A stretch of 64,000 nucleotides of DNA from assembly GCA_964211495.1 (NCBI GenBank), contig CAXORL010000001.1, positions 1,054,001 to 1,118,000 of the forward strand. Reading direction: 5' to 3'. The notes beneath the pieces were generated by a model, which ran no database searches, was not told the origin of the DNA, and was given only the letters and a program-made list of their open reading frames with translations. The stretch's first letter is position 1. Each line of letters begins with the position of its first letter. This stretch comes from Faucicola osloensis_B (lineage in GTDB: Bacteria > Pseudomonadota > Gammaproteobacteria > Pseudomonadales > Moraxellaceae). This document shows positions 27,477-37,246 of this stretch, in pieces. The position numbers were made by a program, and so were the translations under genes.

Positions 27477-28676
27477 TCAGGTTTTGGGTCTCGGTGAAAT
27501 TACCATAACATTATCAAAGCGCTGCCAAATCTCATCCACGCTATCTTGAGGGGTTTCCACGCACAACAGCACCCAATCCCACGCCTCAGGCGTCACGTTG
27601 TAAACAAAATTGGTCATGCCCAAGCCATAATGATCAAAGAACTTGATGACGCTAGTCACGGCGCTATCAGCATGGATGGCGATGGGTGACCGCGTCAAGG
27701 CAGAAAATTTGACATCCGCTTGATGCTGCGCCAACCGTTCGGCAAGCAACAACGGCAACCAAACAAACTCATTACTGCCCAGTACCAAGATTTTTTGATG
27801 GGCAAATGACGCTAGAGTCAATTGTCTTTGGCGAAGCGTATGATGCAAACCTTGCAGCAAAAAATCCAATCCCGATGTACTATCGCGTGTCGGTTGTCTA
27901 CCCCAATTGCCGGTAGGCAGCAGTGGCTGACTGCCTGCCTCTGTGGTTGACACATTTGGCATGGTAACCGCGGGTGCATTCACCCTATCCGTCCACGTCC
28001 AATCGCCTGCCAGCAGATGATGGCGAAAAAAGGCGATGTCATTAAAAATATTACCATCCGTTTTGCCCAGTTTTTTGTCCAGTTTTTTGTCCAGTGACCA
28101 ATCAACCAGCGTCGCCAAATGCACTTGCTCAAGCTTACTCATTCCTGCTTGACGCAGGGCGTTGACAACATTTTGACAGGTATTACCTGTGGAGGCTTCG
28201 TCATCGACCATAATCAAGGTTTTGGCGTTTTCAACGTTCGCTTGTAGCGCGCTGTCATCACTTTGGTAAATCAAATGCACACTGGCATGACTATGATCTT
28301 CGCTAAACGTGGTAAGCAGCGCTGCTGCCTGTGCATGCCGCGTCGAGTTGAGCAAAATGGCTTGCGGATAACGCCCCTGCAGCACTTGATGCACCCCTGC
28401 CGACAGTCCAACAGCGGTCTCCGCCATACCAATCACCACAATCGGCTCAGGCAAGTCATCGGGTATGAGAGTCGCCAACTGGGTAAAGGCTTGTCGCATC
28501 TTATCGGGGGATACCGGAATATGTCGCCCCAATACTTTGGATACAAACAAAAACGCGCGCTTGGGATTGATACGCTCAGCAAACCCCAACAAATCATCAA
28601 GCTGATAATCCGCGGTGGTTTGATAGCGTAAAGTAAGCTCACCACGCGATAACGAAATGATTTTTTGCTGGGTCAT
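27477..28676 (-). CDS. Phosphoribosyltransferase with TRSP domain (Ter-type cluster)
   Basis: 399 residues from the ATG at 28676; an in-frame start 72 bases earlier would overlap the upstream gene. N-terminal half: PRTase fold with the PRPP loop TLIMVDDEASTGNT (about 180 onward). C-terminal half: FSALTRSPIAIHAD contains the TRSP sequence that names the domain. This two-domain protein is a marker of Ter-linked biosynthetic operons. It follows the ATP-grasp gene closely and is probably co-transcribed with it. Confidence 0.82.
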   Translation of the reverse strand: MTQQKIISLSRGELTLRYQTTADYQLDDLLGFAERINPKRAFLFVSKVLGRHIPVSPDKMRQAFTQLATLIPDDLPEPIVVIGMAETAVGLSAGVHQVLQGRYPQAILLNSTRHAQAAALLTTFSEDHSHASVHLIYQSDDSALQANVENAKTLIMVDDEASTGNTCQNVVNALRQAGMSKLEQVHLATLVDWSLDKKLDKKLGKTDGNIFNDIAFFRHHLLAGDWTWTDRVNAPAVTMPNVSTTEAGSQPLLPTGNWGRQPTRDSTSGLDFLLQGLHHTLRQRQLTLASFAHQKILVLGSNEFVWLPLLLAERLAQHQADVKFSALTRSPIAIHADSAVTSVIKFFDHYGLGMTNFVYNVTPEAWDWVLLCVETPQDSVDEIWQRFDNVMVISPRPKT

Positions 28677-28705
28677 GGCGTCTATTGTCCTGTTATTTTT
28701 ATCCG

Positions 28706-29788
28706 TTAGCCGATTTTGACACTGGTCATGAGCGGGCGCACGATGCAAGGGGTGATGGTATCACGTACCGCTGCCAACTGCGGTTTGGTAATACAGCCTG
28801 ACCAATAAGCAAAAGCTAATTGGGTTAAATTCATCGTGCCGTTGGCAAAGGCATGATCGGTATAACCAATCCCACCTGATGCGCGGCTATTGATTTCCAG
28901 TACCTTGTGCATCCCATTTTCATCAGCCTTGGTTTGGATGCTCACAATACCATCGGCTTTTAGAGCTGCTACCAGACGCTTGACAAGTTCCATCACTCCC
29001 TCGTCATAGCCCACATGCTGCTCACTGCCGTCTTTATAGCGCGTCACTGCGGCTAACACTTCCCCTGTCTCACATACCACATCAATCGAATATTCTTTGC
29101 CTGCTAGATATGGCATCAGCAGCATGGCAATGGGTTTGTCAGTTACCATTTGGCTATGGTTATAGGCGTGTAAAAATTGTGCAAGATGAATTTTTTTAGC
29201 ATCGGTAAAGTATAAATGCTCAAAACTATCCCACGCCTCAACCGCTGCCGTATCGAGTCGCCAAAACCCTTGCGCAAATATGCCTTTGACGGGTTTTACA
29301 CATAATGGCTGCCTACCATGCAACGCTAGCAGTGCCATTAACTCATCTGTATTATCGAACTGCCAGCCACTTGCCACAGGGATGTCATGTTGTTGGCAAA
29401 AAGCTGTAAAAGCGGCTTTATCATCCATTAATTCAAGCGTGGCTGTGTCAGTTGCGCCTGTCAGCAACCGAATACCGGCTTCTTTGAAGTCTTGACGTCT
29501 GGCTTCGTAATCTTGGCTATTGCGCCCTGTCAATATCACTTTGCTATTGTGCTTTTTGGCCTGTTCAAGTACAAATTCAACCCGCTCACTTGGCTCGGAT
29601 GGCTCTTGGTACGCTATATCGGCACAGTTTAAGATTTCTAGTCGTGGCTTTCGATGGGACGCCACGATGGTCATGGGTAAGTTATATTGGCATTTCATGG
29701 CTTGCATGGCAAGTAGCATCTCACGCTGGCTTGACTGCCCTTCTGCCAACCAAATTGAAAACGGGGTATTACTGGGGTTTAAAATCAT
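28706..29788 (-). CDS. ATP-grasp ligase of Ter-type cluster
   Basis: 360-residue ATP-grasp protein: LMDDKAAFTAFCQQHDIP at the start of the grasp domain, LCVKPVKGIFAQGF (ATP-binding Lys and loop), LLMPYLAGKEYSIDVV, and the metal-binding KVLEINSRASGGIGY near residue 300. First gene of the five-gene minus-strand operon. In Ter modules this enzyme is thought to join an amino acid or similar acid to the nucleoside-like product; the substrate here is unknown. Confidence 0.83.
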   Translation of the reverse strand: MILNPSNTPFSIWLAEGQSSQREMLLAMQAMKCQYNLPMTIVASHRKPRLEILNCADIAYQEPSEPSERVEFVLEQAKKHNSKVILTGRNSQDYEARRQDFKEAGIRLLTGATDTATLELMDDKAAFTAFCQQHDIPVASGWQFDNTDELMALLALHGRQPLCVKPVKGIFAQGFWRLDTAAVEAWDSFEHLYFTDAKKIHLAQFLHAYNHSQMVTDKPIAMLLMPYLAGKEYSIDVVCETGEVLAAVTRYKDGSEQHVGYDEGVMELVKRLVAALKADGIVSIQTKADENGMHKVLEINSRASGGIGYTDHAFANGTMNLTQLAFAYWSGCITKPQLAAVRDTITPCIVRPLMTSVKIG

Positions 29789-30253
29789 TCAATTTCCATC
29801 ACAACGCAGTTAGCACAAACCTTCATTGATTATGCTAAGGCAATAACTAAGCAAATAAATAGACACATAATAAAGTAAAATTTTGCGTAAGTAATGACAT
29901 TTTTACTGAACTTTATCAAGTTACAACATCAACCCTATTACAATTTCACTTTTTTGATATTTCCCTTAACCTATTTTTCGATTGACGTTTCCAAATCTTT
30001 AGATTTTGCCTAGATTTACTTATCGATTAAATAAACTTTTACTAGCTTGACCTTAATCTTTTTAGTTTGTAAGCTAGCAAAATATTGCAACATTATAGAA
30101 ACAATGTGTAGAAACACTGTATAAAAATAATCTATAAAAAAATGTGGCGTGGCTTTAATAATGGCATAGACAATAGCAAAGCCAGTCAAATATAGGATTA
30201 AACGCTTAATTAGGACAATGGATTCTGGCAAGAATCTATCACAAGGATGTTTT
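29789..30253. other. Intergenic region between divergent ATP-grasp and AtoE-like genes
   Basis: 465 AT-rich bases with no supported gene; one minus-strand frame (30016–30231) is hydrophobic but has no ribosome site and atypical composition. Should hold promoters for both directions. Confidence 0.55.
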
Positions 30254-31660
30254 ATGCAAACTTCTCAAAATATGCTACAACGTTTTGCCATTCGCGTCAG
30301 CGATTGGGCAGAAAAATGGTTTCCAGATTCTTATGTTTTTGCTGCACTCGGTGTTATCATTGTGGCGATTGCTGCGATGGCAATTGGGGCGCCGGCTCAA
30401 CAAGTCGCGCTAGCGTTTGGTGACGGATTTTGGAGCTTGATTCCCTTTACGCTGCAGATGTGTATGCTGATTGTGGTCGGCTTTGTGGTGTCGGTCTCCA
30501 AACCGGTGCAAAAATTCATTGAAATGCTAGCGCGTCTGCCTAAAAGTGGTACTGGCGCTATTGTTTTGGTCGCAATTATCAGTCTATTGGTATCGCTTAT
30601 CAACTGGGCGATGAGTACCGTACTAACTGCGCTACTGGTTATTGCCTTATCTAAGCGTAAAGAACTGCGTATGGATTACCGTGCTGCTGCTGCTGCTGCG
30701 GTCGTTGGTATGGGGGCTACATGGGCATTGGGTATCAGTTCTTCTGCTGCTCAGCTACAAGCCAATAAAAAGAGTATCCCTGACTCAATTATCAATTTAT
30801 CAGGGGTCATTCCTTTTACCGAAACTATTTTTTTACCTCAATCGATGTTGATGGCAGGGATTTTGATTGTGCTATCCATTGCTATCGCGTTTTGGTCGGC
30901 GCCGAAAGGTGACAACATTAAAACCGTAGAGGATTTTGGCATTACCTTTGATGATGAGGTTAAAGAAGTTAAAAGTAAGCGCCCGGGTGACTGGTTAGAA
31001 AACTCACCAATTTTAACCGTGCTAGTAGTGCTACTGGGGGCGGTTTGGATGATTAATGAATTTACCAAAAGTAATCCGATTATCGCTATTTCAAGTCTCA
31101 ATACTTACAATTTTATTTTTTTGATGATTGGACTGGCATTGCATGGCACGCCACGGAATTTTTTAGAAGCTGTATCGAAAGCGGTTCCTGCTATTTCAGG
31201 TGTGCTAATTCAGTTTCCCCTGTATGGTAGTATTGCTTTCATCATGACCAAAGCATTAAATGGCGCTGATTTGTCGCTATCTCACTATATTGCAGAGTTC
31301 TTTGTATCGATCGCGTCAAAAGAAACCTTCTCAGTGGTAATGGGAATTTATTCTGCGATTTTAGGCTTTTTTATTCCTTCGGGCGGTGGCAAATGGATTA
31401 TTGAAGCGCCTTATGTGTTGCAAGCTGCCAATGATTTAAAAGTGCATTTGGGTTGGGCGGTACAAGTCTATAATGCCGCAGAAGCACTACCAAACTTAAT
31501 TAACCCTTTTTTTATGCTACCCATGTTAGGTATTTTAAAAATCAAACCCAAAGATGTGATGGGTTTTACAGTAACGCAGCTAATTTTTCACATACCTCTG
31601 GTACTGATTCTATTATGGCTCTTAGGTACGACATTGACTTATAAACCACCCATGCTTTAA
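30254..31660 (+). CDS. atoE: Short-chain fatty acid transporter (AtoE / TIGR00366 family)
   Basis: 468-residue polytopic inner-membrane carrier. Many hydrophobic segments; conserved FPDSYVFAALG at the N-terminus, NWAMSTVLTALLVIAL, and FIPSGGGKWIIEAPYV, characteristic of the AtoE family for acetoacetate and short-chain fatty acids. The start at 30254 follows CAAGGATG. No ato degradation genes are adjacent, so the substrate is inferred from the family only. Followed by a terminator. Confidence 0.85.
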   Translation: MQTSQNMLQRFAIRVSDWAEKWFPDSYVFAALGVIIVAIAAMAIGAPAQQVALAFGDGFWSLIPFTLQMCMLIVVGFVVSVSKPVQKFIEMLARLPKSGTGAIVLVAIISLLVSLINWAMSTVLTALLVIALSKRKELRMDYRAAAAAAVVGMGATWALGISSSAAQLQANKKSIPDSIINLSGVIPFTETIFLPQSMLMAGILIVLSIAIAFWSAPKGDNIKTVEDFGITFDDEVKEVKSKRPGDWLENSPILTVLVVLLGAVWMINEFTKSNPIIAISSLNTYNFIFLMIGLALHGTPRNFLEAVSKAVPAISGVLIQFPLYGSIAFIMTKALNGADLSLSHYIAEFFVSIASKETFSVVMGIYSAILGFFIPSGGGKWIIEAPYVLQAANDLKVHLGWAVQVYNAAEALPNLINPFFMLPMLGILKIKPKDVMGFTVTQLIFHIPLVLILLWLLGTTLTYKPPML

Positions 31661-31673
31661 AAAACTTTTGCAA

Positions 31674-31712
31674 AAAAAACGAATGCCATCCCACAGTGAC
31701 ATTCGTTTTTTT
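31674..31712 (+). terminator. Terminator after atoE
   Basis: 12-bp stem (31674–31685 with 31700–31711), 14-nt loop, A/T tracts on both sides, 13 bp after the stop. Confidence 0.8.
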
Positions 31713-32140
31713 AACTTCACAATTTAGCTATAAGAGACCTTGGCGCAAAACAGCCGCTTTCATCAACCCCTACTGCCAAACCGAAAAAAAGCATGACCAT
31801 GACATCAGCAAAATACGGGCTAAATCAGGGATAAAATCTGCAGACTGTTGTTAAATTAACCACCGCGGTTTTTACTTTTAACAAAGCTGTCTTCATCACC
31901 ATTCAAATGGATTTTAAAGCCGCAGACAATTTTTACTTTGTCAGTGCTATTTTTTTACTGACATAAGCGGCTTCATTATCTTAGGTATTAGATGATGCCG
32001 GTATTTAGACCCGTAGTGTTTCGATGTTTCGAGGGTGAGGGTGCTCGATAAAAGTTATTGTTTTAGCCATAAAACGCAGTATAATCCATAAGATTTTTTT
32101 TACTCACCATCAACTTTTGTTTTTACATGGAGATTTGCCC
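31713..32140. other. Intergenic region before the OPT transporter
   Basis: About 430 bp with no supported gene. A small hairpin GTCAGT…ACTGAC lies at 31940–31962 with T-rich loop; no function assigned. Confidence 0.5.
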
Positions 32141-34192
32141 ATGCAAGTTCATCCTATCGGTGATATGTATGCCAATCACAAAGAATTGACGCTAAGGGGC
32201 ATTATTCTTGGGGCATTAATCACTGTCATCTTTACCGCGTCCAATGTATATCTTGGACTTAAGGTCGGTTTAACGTTTGCCTCGTCCATTCCGGCGGCGG
32301 TGATATCAATGGCAGTTTTAAAATTCGCCAAAGATAGCAATATTCTTGAGAATAATATTGTACAAACCCAAGCTTCTGCAGCAGGTACTTTATCGTCCAT
32401 TATCTTTGTGTTGCCAGCGTTATTAATGCTCGGTTATTGGACAGGGTTTCCATTTTGGCAAACCACTATCTTATGTATCGCTGGCGGTATCTTGGGGGTG
32501 ATTTTTACTATTCCGCTTCGCTATGCGATGGTGGTAAACAGTGATTTGCCCTACCCTGAAGGCGTTGCCGCTGCTGAAATTTTGCGGGCAGGCGAACAGG
32601 ACACCACAGATGATACCCACGCTCAGTCAGATGCCTCAACAGGCGCCAAGGATATTGTGATTGGTGGCGCGTTATCAGGCATTGTAGCGTTTTTGACCGG
32701 TGGACTTAGGGTGTTGGCAGATTCTGCAGGCTACTGGTTTAAAGCAGGGTCAGCGATTACCCAATTACCCATGGGGTTTTCTTTGGCGCTACTTGGGGCA
32801 GGTTACCTGGTTGGCGTAGCAGGCGGTATTGCTATTTTGCTGGGTATCATTATTGCTTGGGGTGCAGCGGTGCCGATATTGACGAGCATGACGCCTCAGC
32901 CCAGTGACATGGAAATGTCGGCATTTGCCATGAAAATCTGGAAGGAAAATGTCCGTTTTATCGGTGCAGGTACCATTGGTGTTGCCGCAATTTGGACGCT
33001 ACTCACGCTCATGAAGCCAATGATTGAGGGATTAAAAATTTCCATGCAGGCGCTCAAAGGTGGCAATTCATCAAACCTCAGTCGTATGGAGCAGGATTTA
33101 TCGCCCAAAGTTATGATCGGCTGGACGGTGGTAATGACGTTGTTATTGGCGGTTAGTTTCTATCAGTTTGTGGCGGATGCAAGCTTGCCAGCGGGTTTGG
33201 CATGGCTCCTAGTATTGGTTTGTACTGCGGTCACCTTTATCATTGGTTTCTTGGTAGCGGCAGCGTGTGGTTATATGGCGGGTTTGGTTGGATCGTCGTC
33301 TAGCCCAATTTCAGGTATTGGTATTATCTCGATTGTGGTGATTTCGCTCATTTTATTGCTGGTTGGCAATGCTTATCCGCAATTGTTAACCACGGGCGAT
33401 GGCAAATTTGTCACCGCGTTGGCGCTATTCTGTGGTTCAGCGGTATTATGTGTGGCGACGATTTCAAATGACAATTTGCAAGACTTAAAAACGGGTTACT
33501 TGGTAAAAGCCACACCTTGGCGTCAGCAAGTTGCGTTAATGATTGGTGTGGTGGTAGGTGCATTGGTAATCTCCCCTATCTTAGAACTATTATACAAAGC
33601 TTATGGCTTTACTGGGGCATTGCCTCGCCCTGATATGGATGCCTCGCAAGCCTTGGGCGCACCGCAAGCAACCTTGATGACCACGATTGCCAAAGGGATT
33701 TTTGCGCATAATTTGAACTGGGACTTTATCCTTATCGGTGTGCTGATTGGTGCTATACTGATTGTCGCTGATACCTTATTACGCAAAACTTCAGGGGGTA
33801 AATATAGCTTGCCAGTTTTGGCAGTGGGTATGGGCATTTATTTGCCACCTACGATTAATATGCCGATTTTTATTGGCTCGGTGTTGGCATGGTGGATTAA
33901 AAACCATATCACTAAAAACAGTGCGGCGGCGCAACGTGAGCGCAACTTAAAGCTTGCAGAGCGAAAAGGTACGTTATTTGCTGCAGGGTTAATTGTGGGC
34001 GAAAGCTTGATTGGCGTTATTATGGCGTTTATCATTGCCGCGTCAGTCACGACGGGCGGCTCAGATGCACCGCTGGCGCTTAAACTTGCCAATTGGGACA
34101 ACATTGCCCAATGGCTAGGGTTATTGGCATTTGTATTGGCTATCGTGATATTAGCCAAACGCGTGTTGAGCAGTGCCAAAACATCGGCATAA
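32141..34192 (+). CDS. OPT-family oligopeptide transporter
   Basis: 683-residue inner-membrane transporter of the oligopeptide transporter superfamily. Hallmarks: ELTLRGIILGALITVIFTASNVYLGLKVGLTFASSIPAAVIS at the N-terminus, NNIVQTQASAAGT, DLPYPEGVAAAEILRAG, and YLPPTINMPIFIG near the C-terminus; about 14–16 hydrophobic segments. The start at 32141 follows ATGGAGA. Substrates of bacterial members are peptides or metal chelates; not resolved here. pepD, a dipeptidase, lies just downstream on the other strand. Confidence 0.9.
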   Translation: MQVHPIGDMYANHKELTLRGIILGALITVIFTASNVYLGLKVGLTFASSIPAAVISMAVLKFAKDSNILENNIVQTQASAAGTLSSIIFVLPALLMLGYWTGFPFWQTTILCIAGGILGVIFTIPLRYAMVVNSDLPYPEGVAAAEILRAGEQDTTDDTHAQSDASTGAKDIVIGGALSGIVAFLTGGLRVLADSAGYWFKAGSAITQLPMGFSLALLGAGYLVGVAGGIAILLGIIIAWGAAVPILTSMTPQPSDMEMSAFAMKIWKENVRFIGAGTIGVAAIWTLLTLMKPMIEGLKISMQALKGGNSSNLSRMEQDLSPKVMIGWTVVMTLLLAVSFYQFVADASLPAGLAWLLVLVCTAVTFIIGFLVAAACGYMAGLVGSSSSPISGIGIISIVVISLILLLVGNAYPQLLTTGDGKFVTALALFCGSAVLCVATISNDNLQDLKTGYLVKATPWRQQVALMIGVVVGALVISPILELLYKAYGFTGALPRPDMDASQALGAPQATLMTTIAKGIFAHNLNWDFILIGVLIGAILIVADTLLRKTSGGKYSLPVLAVGMGIYLPPTINMPIFIGSVLAWWIKNHITKNSAAAQRERNLKLAERKGTLFAAGLIVGESLIGVIMAFIIAASVTTGGSDAPLALKLANWDNIAQWLGLLAFVLAIVILAKRVLSSAKTSA

Positions 34193-34241
34193 CAAGCATT
34201 AAAATCTAATATCCCTATAAACTAAACCCTTGAAAATCAGT

Positions 34242-34276
34242 AAACCCTTGAAAATATTAATTTTCAAGGGTTTTTT
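34242..34276 (+). terminator. Terminator after OPT transporter
   Basis: 13-bp perfect stem (34242–34254 with 34261–34273), 6-nt loop, T run. A partial direct copy of the left arm lies at about 34223–34236. Confidence 0.9.
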
Positions 34277-34391
34277 ATGTATCGCGGTGTGAAAAAATAG
34301 GCTCAAAACCCTAGATTTAAAATCCTAGATTCAAAATTTTAGCGACGACATTTTTCGCGACTGAGATAGTAGCATGAGCAATCATTAGCCA

Positions 34392-35906
34392 TTACAAGAC
34401 TTTTAATAAGTCTAATAACACCTGCCAAGTTTTTGCCACGCTGGCGATTTCTACGCGCTCTTTGGGTGAGTGAGCCGCACGGATATTTGGACCAAAAGAA
34501 ATCATGTCCATGTTTGGCGCTTTACCTTTAAATATGCCGCATTCAAGACCGGCATGAATCACCTGCAGCTTTGGCTCGCCTGCAAAATGACTCGCCATCA
34601 CAGATTTTGCCACGGCCAATAGCTTAGAATCTGGGTCAGGTTGCCAGCCTGGATAATCATCGCTTAACTCTAGCACTACCCCTGCCAAATCTGCTAAAGC
34701 TTGTAGCCGCTGGGCGATGTCATCTTTTGGGGTTTCACCCAAAGATCGCATCAGACAACGTATCTCAAGGGTGGCGGTTTGATTATTGTCGTGAGTTTGG
34801 TCAAGCTTAACCACGCCCGTGCTAATTGATGTATCTACCACGCCGGCGAAACTATCGCTCATGCGTATCACGCCATTGGGTAGGCTACGCAGCAAGTTAA
34901 GCACACGCTGACTGTCGGCTATACTAAGGGCGGACAGGTGGTCAGTGGCAGGTGCCAACGCGTCCGTGGCGACTATTTTTTCAACAGTAACGGTCAGATT
35001 GGGTTCCGTGATTTTATATTCAGCTTGTAGCGTTTGCAAGATAGTGGGAAGCAACTGACTGATACGGTCAAAATCACCCAACACCGCCGCAGAGGCTTCA
35101 CGCGTAATCACATTTCGCAGTACCCCACCTGTCCAGTGTTGTAGATAAAAAGGCGATGAGCCAAACAGGCTTGCCAGTACGCGCGCCAGTAATAAGTTGG
35201 CATTGGCTAAGCCTTTATGAATATCAATGCCAGAGTGCCCACCTTGTAAACCGCTCACCTTAATCACCATCGGGGTGACCTCCTCGGTGACGGTAATAAG
35301 CGGACAAGTTAACTGGAATGTGGCATCACGCCCGCCCGCACAGCCAATAAACAGTTCACCTTCATCTTCTGAGTCAAGGTTAATCATCGCAGGTGCGGTC
35401 AGCCACTCAGGATGAATGGCTTGGACGCCGCCCATGCCGATTTCTTCTTCACAGGTCAAAATCAACTCAAGCGGTGGATGGACAATATCATCACTAAACG
35501 CCACCGCCAATGCCATAGCAAGCCCAATACCATTATCTGCCCCAAGCGTCGTATCGCTTGCCCAGACCCAATCGTCTTTAATGACAGGTTTGATAGGATC
35601 AGTGATGAAATCATGGTTGGTGGTTTCCCCTTTTTGTGCCACCATGTCAAAATGCGCTTGGATAGCCACCGCAGGATGGTTTGCCATATTGCTATCAAGC
35701 TGTGTACTTGCTGGTTTATAGATAAAAATATTGCCTTTTTCATCTTTTTTGACCGTTAACCCGTATTGCTGTCCGCGGGTTTGTACTGCTTGAACAATAA
35801 AATCACCCAATGCATGTTCATGAAAAGTAGGATGTGGAATAGCACAAATTTGATTAAACCATTGCCAAACAGCAGTGGGTGACAGTTGAGAGAGGTTGGT
35901 TGTCAT
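34392..35906 (-). CDS. pepD: Aminoacyl-histidine dipeptidase (peptidase D)
   Basis: Cytoplasmic M20-family zinc dipeptidase that cleaves Xaa-His and other dipeptides. 504 residues. QAHFDMVAQKG is the first metal site (HxD), DNGIGLAMALA the bridging Asp, ILTCEEEIGMGG the catalytic Glu, and HAGLECGIF and AAHSPKERVEI the C-terminal ligands. IPHPTFHE at the N-terminus is typical of PepD. Monocistronic, divergent from tauA. Confidence 0.94.
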   Translation of the reverse strand: MTTNLSQLSPTAVWQWFNQICAIPHPTFHEHALGDFIVQAVQTRGQQYGLTVKKDEKGNIFIYKPASTQLDSNMANHPAVAIQAHFDMVAQKGETTNHDFITDPIKPVIKDDWVWASDTTLGADNGIGLAMALAVAFSDDIVHPPLELILTCEEEIGMGGVQAIHPEWLTAPAMINLDSEDEGELFIGCAGGRDATFQLTCPLITVTEEVTPMVIKVSGLQGGHSGIDIHKGLANANLLLARVLASLFGSSPFYLQHWTGGVLRNVITREASAAVLGDFDRISQLLPTILQTLQAEYKITEPNLTVTVEKIVATDALAPATDHLSALSIADSQRVLNLLRSLPNGVIRMSDSFAGVVDTSISTGVVKLDQTHDNNQTATLEIRCLMRSLGETPKDDIAQRLQALADLAGVVLELSDDYPGWQPDPDSKLLAVAKSVMASHFAGEPKLQVIHAGLECGIFKGKAPNMDMISFGPNIRAAHSPKERVEIASVAKTWQVLLDLLKVL

Positions 35907-36137
35907 GGTATTGCCCGATTTTTAGTGTATTAACTATCAAAGGCAATATTGTAGCGAATTTTACATACGAATAGTCAGCTTATTTCTGGTTAACTTAGTT
36001 ATAGCGCGATTATTGGCAAACGTATAGTATTATTCCATTTTAGAAAATATAATATTGTTAATATTATTTTACAGAATATAAAGGTTTTTACATAATAATT
36101 CACATACAGAATATCTATGATGAATTAAGGGGTAAAA

Positions 36138-37217
36138 ATGACTAAGCAAAATAAATTATTCGCCGCAGGGTTGACCGCAGGCATTGTGGCGATTGGCGCG
36201 GGCTATGTTTATTCTCAATCAAATTCGCAGTCACAAACACAATCGCAAAATCAAGCAACCTCCAACAGCGCATCTTCAACGGGCAACACATCAACCGCAG
36301 ATAGCAAGCAAGCCGTTACCATTGCTTATCAAACGGGGGTTGACCCAGCCAAACTTGCTCAAGCCGACAAAACCTATGAACAAACCACGCAGCGTGATAT
36401 CAATTGGCGAAAATTTGATACCGGTGCAGACGTCGTTGCTGCCATTAGTGCCGGCAGCATTGATATTGGCAATATCGGCTCAAGTCCACTGGCAGCCGCT
36501 GCCACCAAAGGCGTACCGCTTCAAGTTTTTTTGGTGACCAGTGAAATCGGTGAAGCAGAAAGCTTGGTCGTCAGAAATGCTAGTAATATCAAAACACCGC
36601 AAGATTTAATCGGTAAAAAAATTGCTGTGCCCTATGTTTCTACCACCCATTACAGCTTACTTGCCGCGCTGAAGCATTGGAACATTGACCCAAATAAAGT
36701 CACCATTATTAACCTTCGTCCACCGGAAATCAACGCGGCTTGGGAGCGAGGAGATATTGATGCCACGTATGTTTGGGAGCCTGTTTTAAGTAAAGTCAAA
36801 GCCACTGGGCATGTGTTGACGACTTCAAAAGAAGTGGCTAGCTGGGGGAGTCCGACCTATGACTTATGGGTGGCGCGCAAAGATTTTGCCCGAAAAAATC
36901 CTGACTTCTTAAAACAGTTCGTCAAAATCAGCACCGATGCCACCGGTAAATATAGCCAAGACCCTAAAGCCTTTATTGGTAATGCTAGTAACGTGCAAAA
37001 AATTGCGCAAATTACAGGTTCAACACCGAGCGATATCAGCACCCTCCTGGCAGGCAATCGTTATCTACCCGTCAGTGAACAGCAGACTTTGCTACAAAAA
37101 CCATTTGCTGACAACATCCGCAAAACGGCTGAATTTCTTAAATCACAAGGCAAGGTGGATACCGTATTAGCTGATTATTCAGATTTTGTCACCAATCAAT
37201 ATTTGGATAGCAAGTAG
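36138..37217 (+). CDS. tauA: Taurine ABC transporter, substrate-binding protein
   Basis: Periplasmic taurine receptor of the TauA/SsuA family. 359 residues: N-terminal hydrophobic signal (LFAAGLTAGIVAIGAGYVYS), then an unusual 30-residue Ser/Gln/Asn/Thr-rich linker, then VTIAYQTGVDPAKLAQAD, DIGNIGSSPLAAAA, GKKIAVPYVSTTHYSLL and ATYVWEPVL, all typical of TauA. No lipobox Cys, so it is probably soluble or anchored by an uncleaved signal. First gene of tauABCD; sulfur-starvation control by a CysB/Cbl-type regulator is expected but no site was identified. A TATAAT lies at 36048–36053. Confidence 0.92.
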   Translation: MTKQNKLFAAGLTAGIVAIGAGYVYSQSNSQSQTQSQNQATSNSASSTGNTSTADSKQAVTIAYQTGVDPAKLAQADKTYEQTTQRDINWRKFDTGADVVAAISAGSIDIGNIGSSPLAAAATKGVPLQVFLVTSEIGEAESLVVRNASNIKTPQDLIGKKIAVPYVSTTHYSLLAALKHWNIDPNKVTIINLRPPEINAAWERGDIDATYVWEPVLSKVKATGHVLTTSKEVASWGSPTYDLWVARKDFARKNPDFLKQFVKISTDATGKYSQDPKAFIGNASNVQKIAQITGSTPSDISTLLAGNRYLPVSEQQTLLQKPFADNIRKTAEFLKSQGKVDTVLADYSDFVTNQYLDSK

Positions 37218-37246
37218 TAGCAAGGCTTAATAAGGAATGAGATAGC

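Noticed and set aside
30016..30231. Hydrophobic minus-strand ORF between the ATP-grasp and AtoE-like genes
   Set aside because: No ribosome site and AT-driven composition; hydrophobicity is expected from AT-rich DNA.
31940..31962. Hairpin upstream of the OPT transporter as a riboswitch or terminator
   Set aside because: Only six base pairs, no T run in the proper place and no conserved core recognised.
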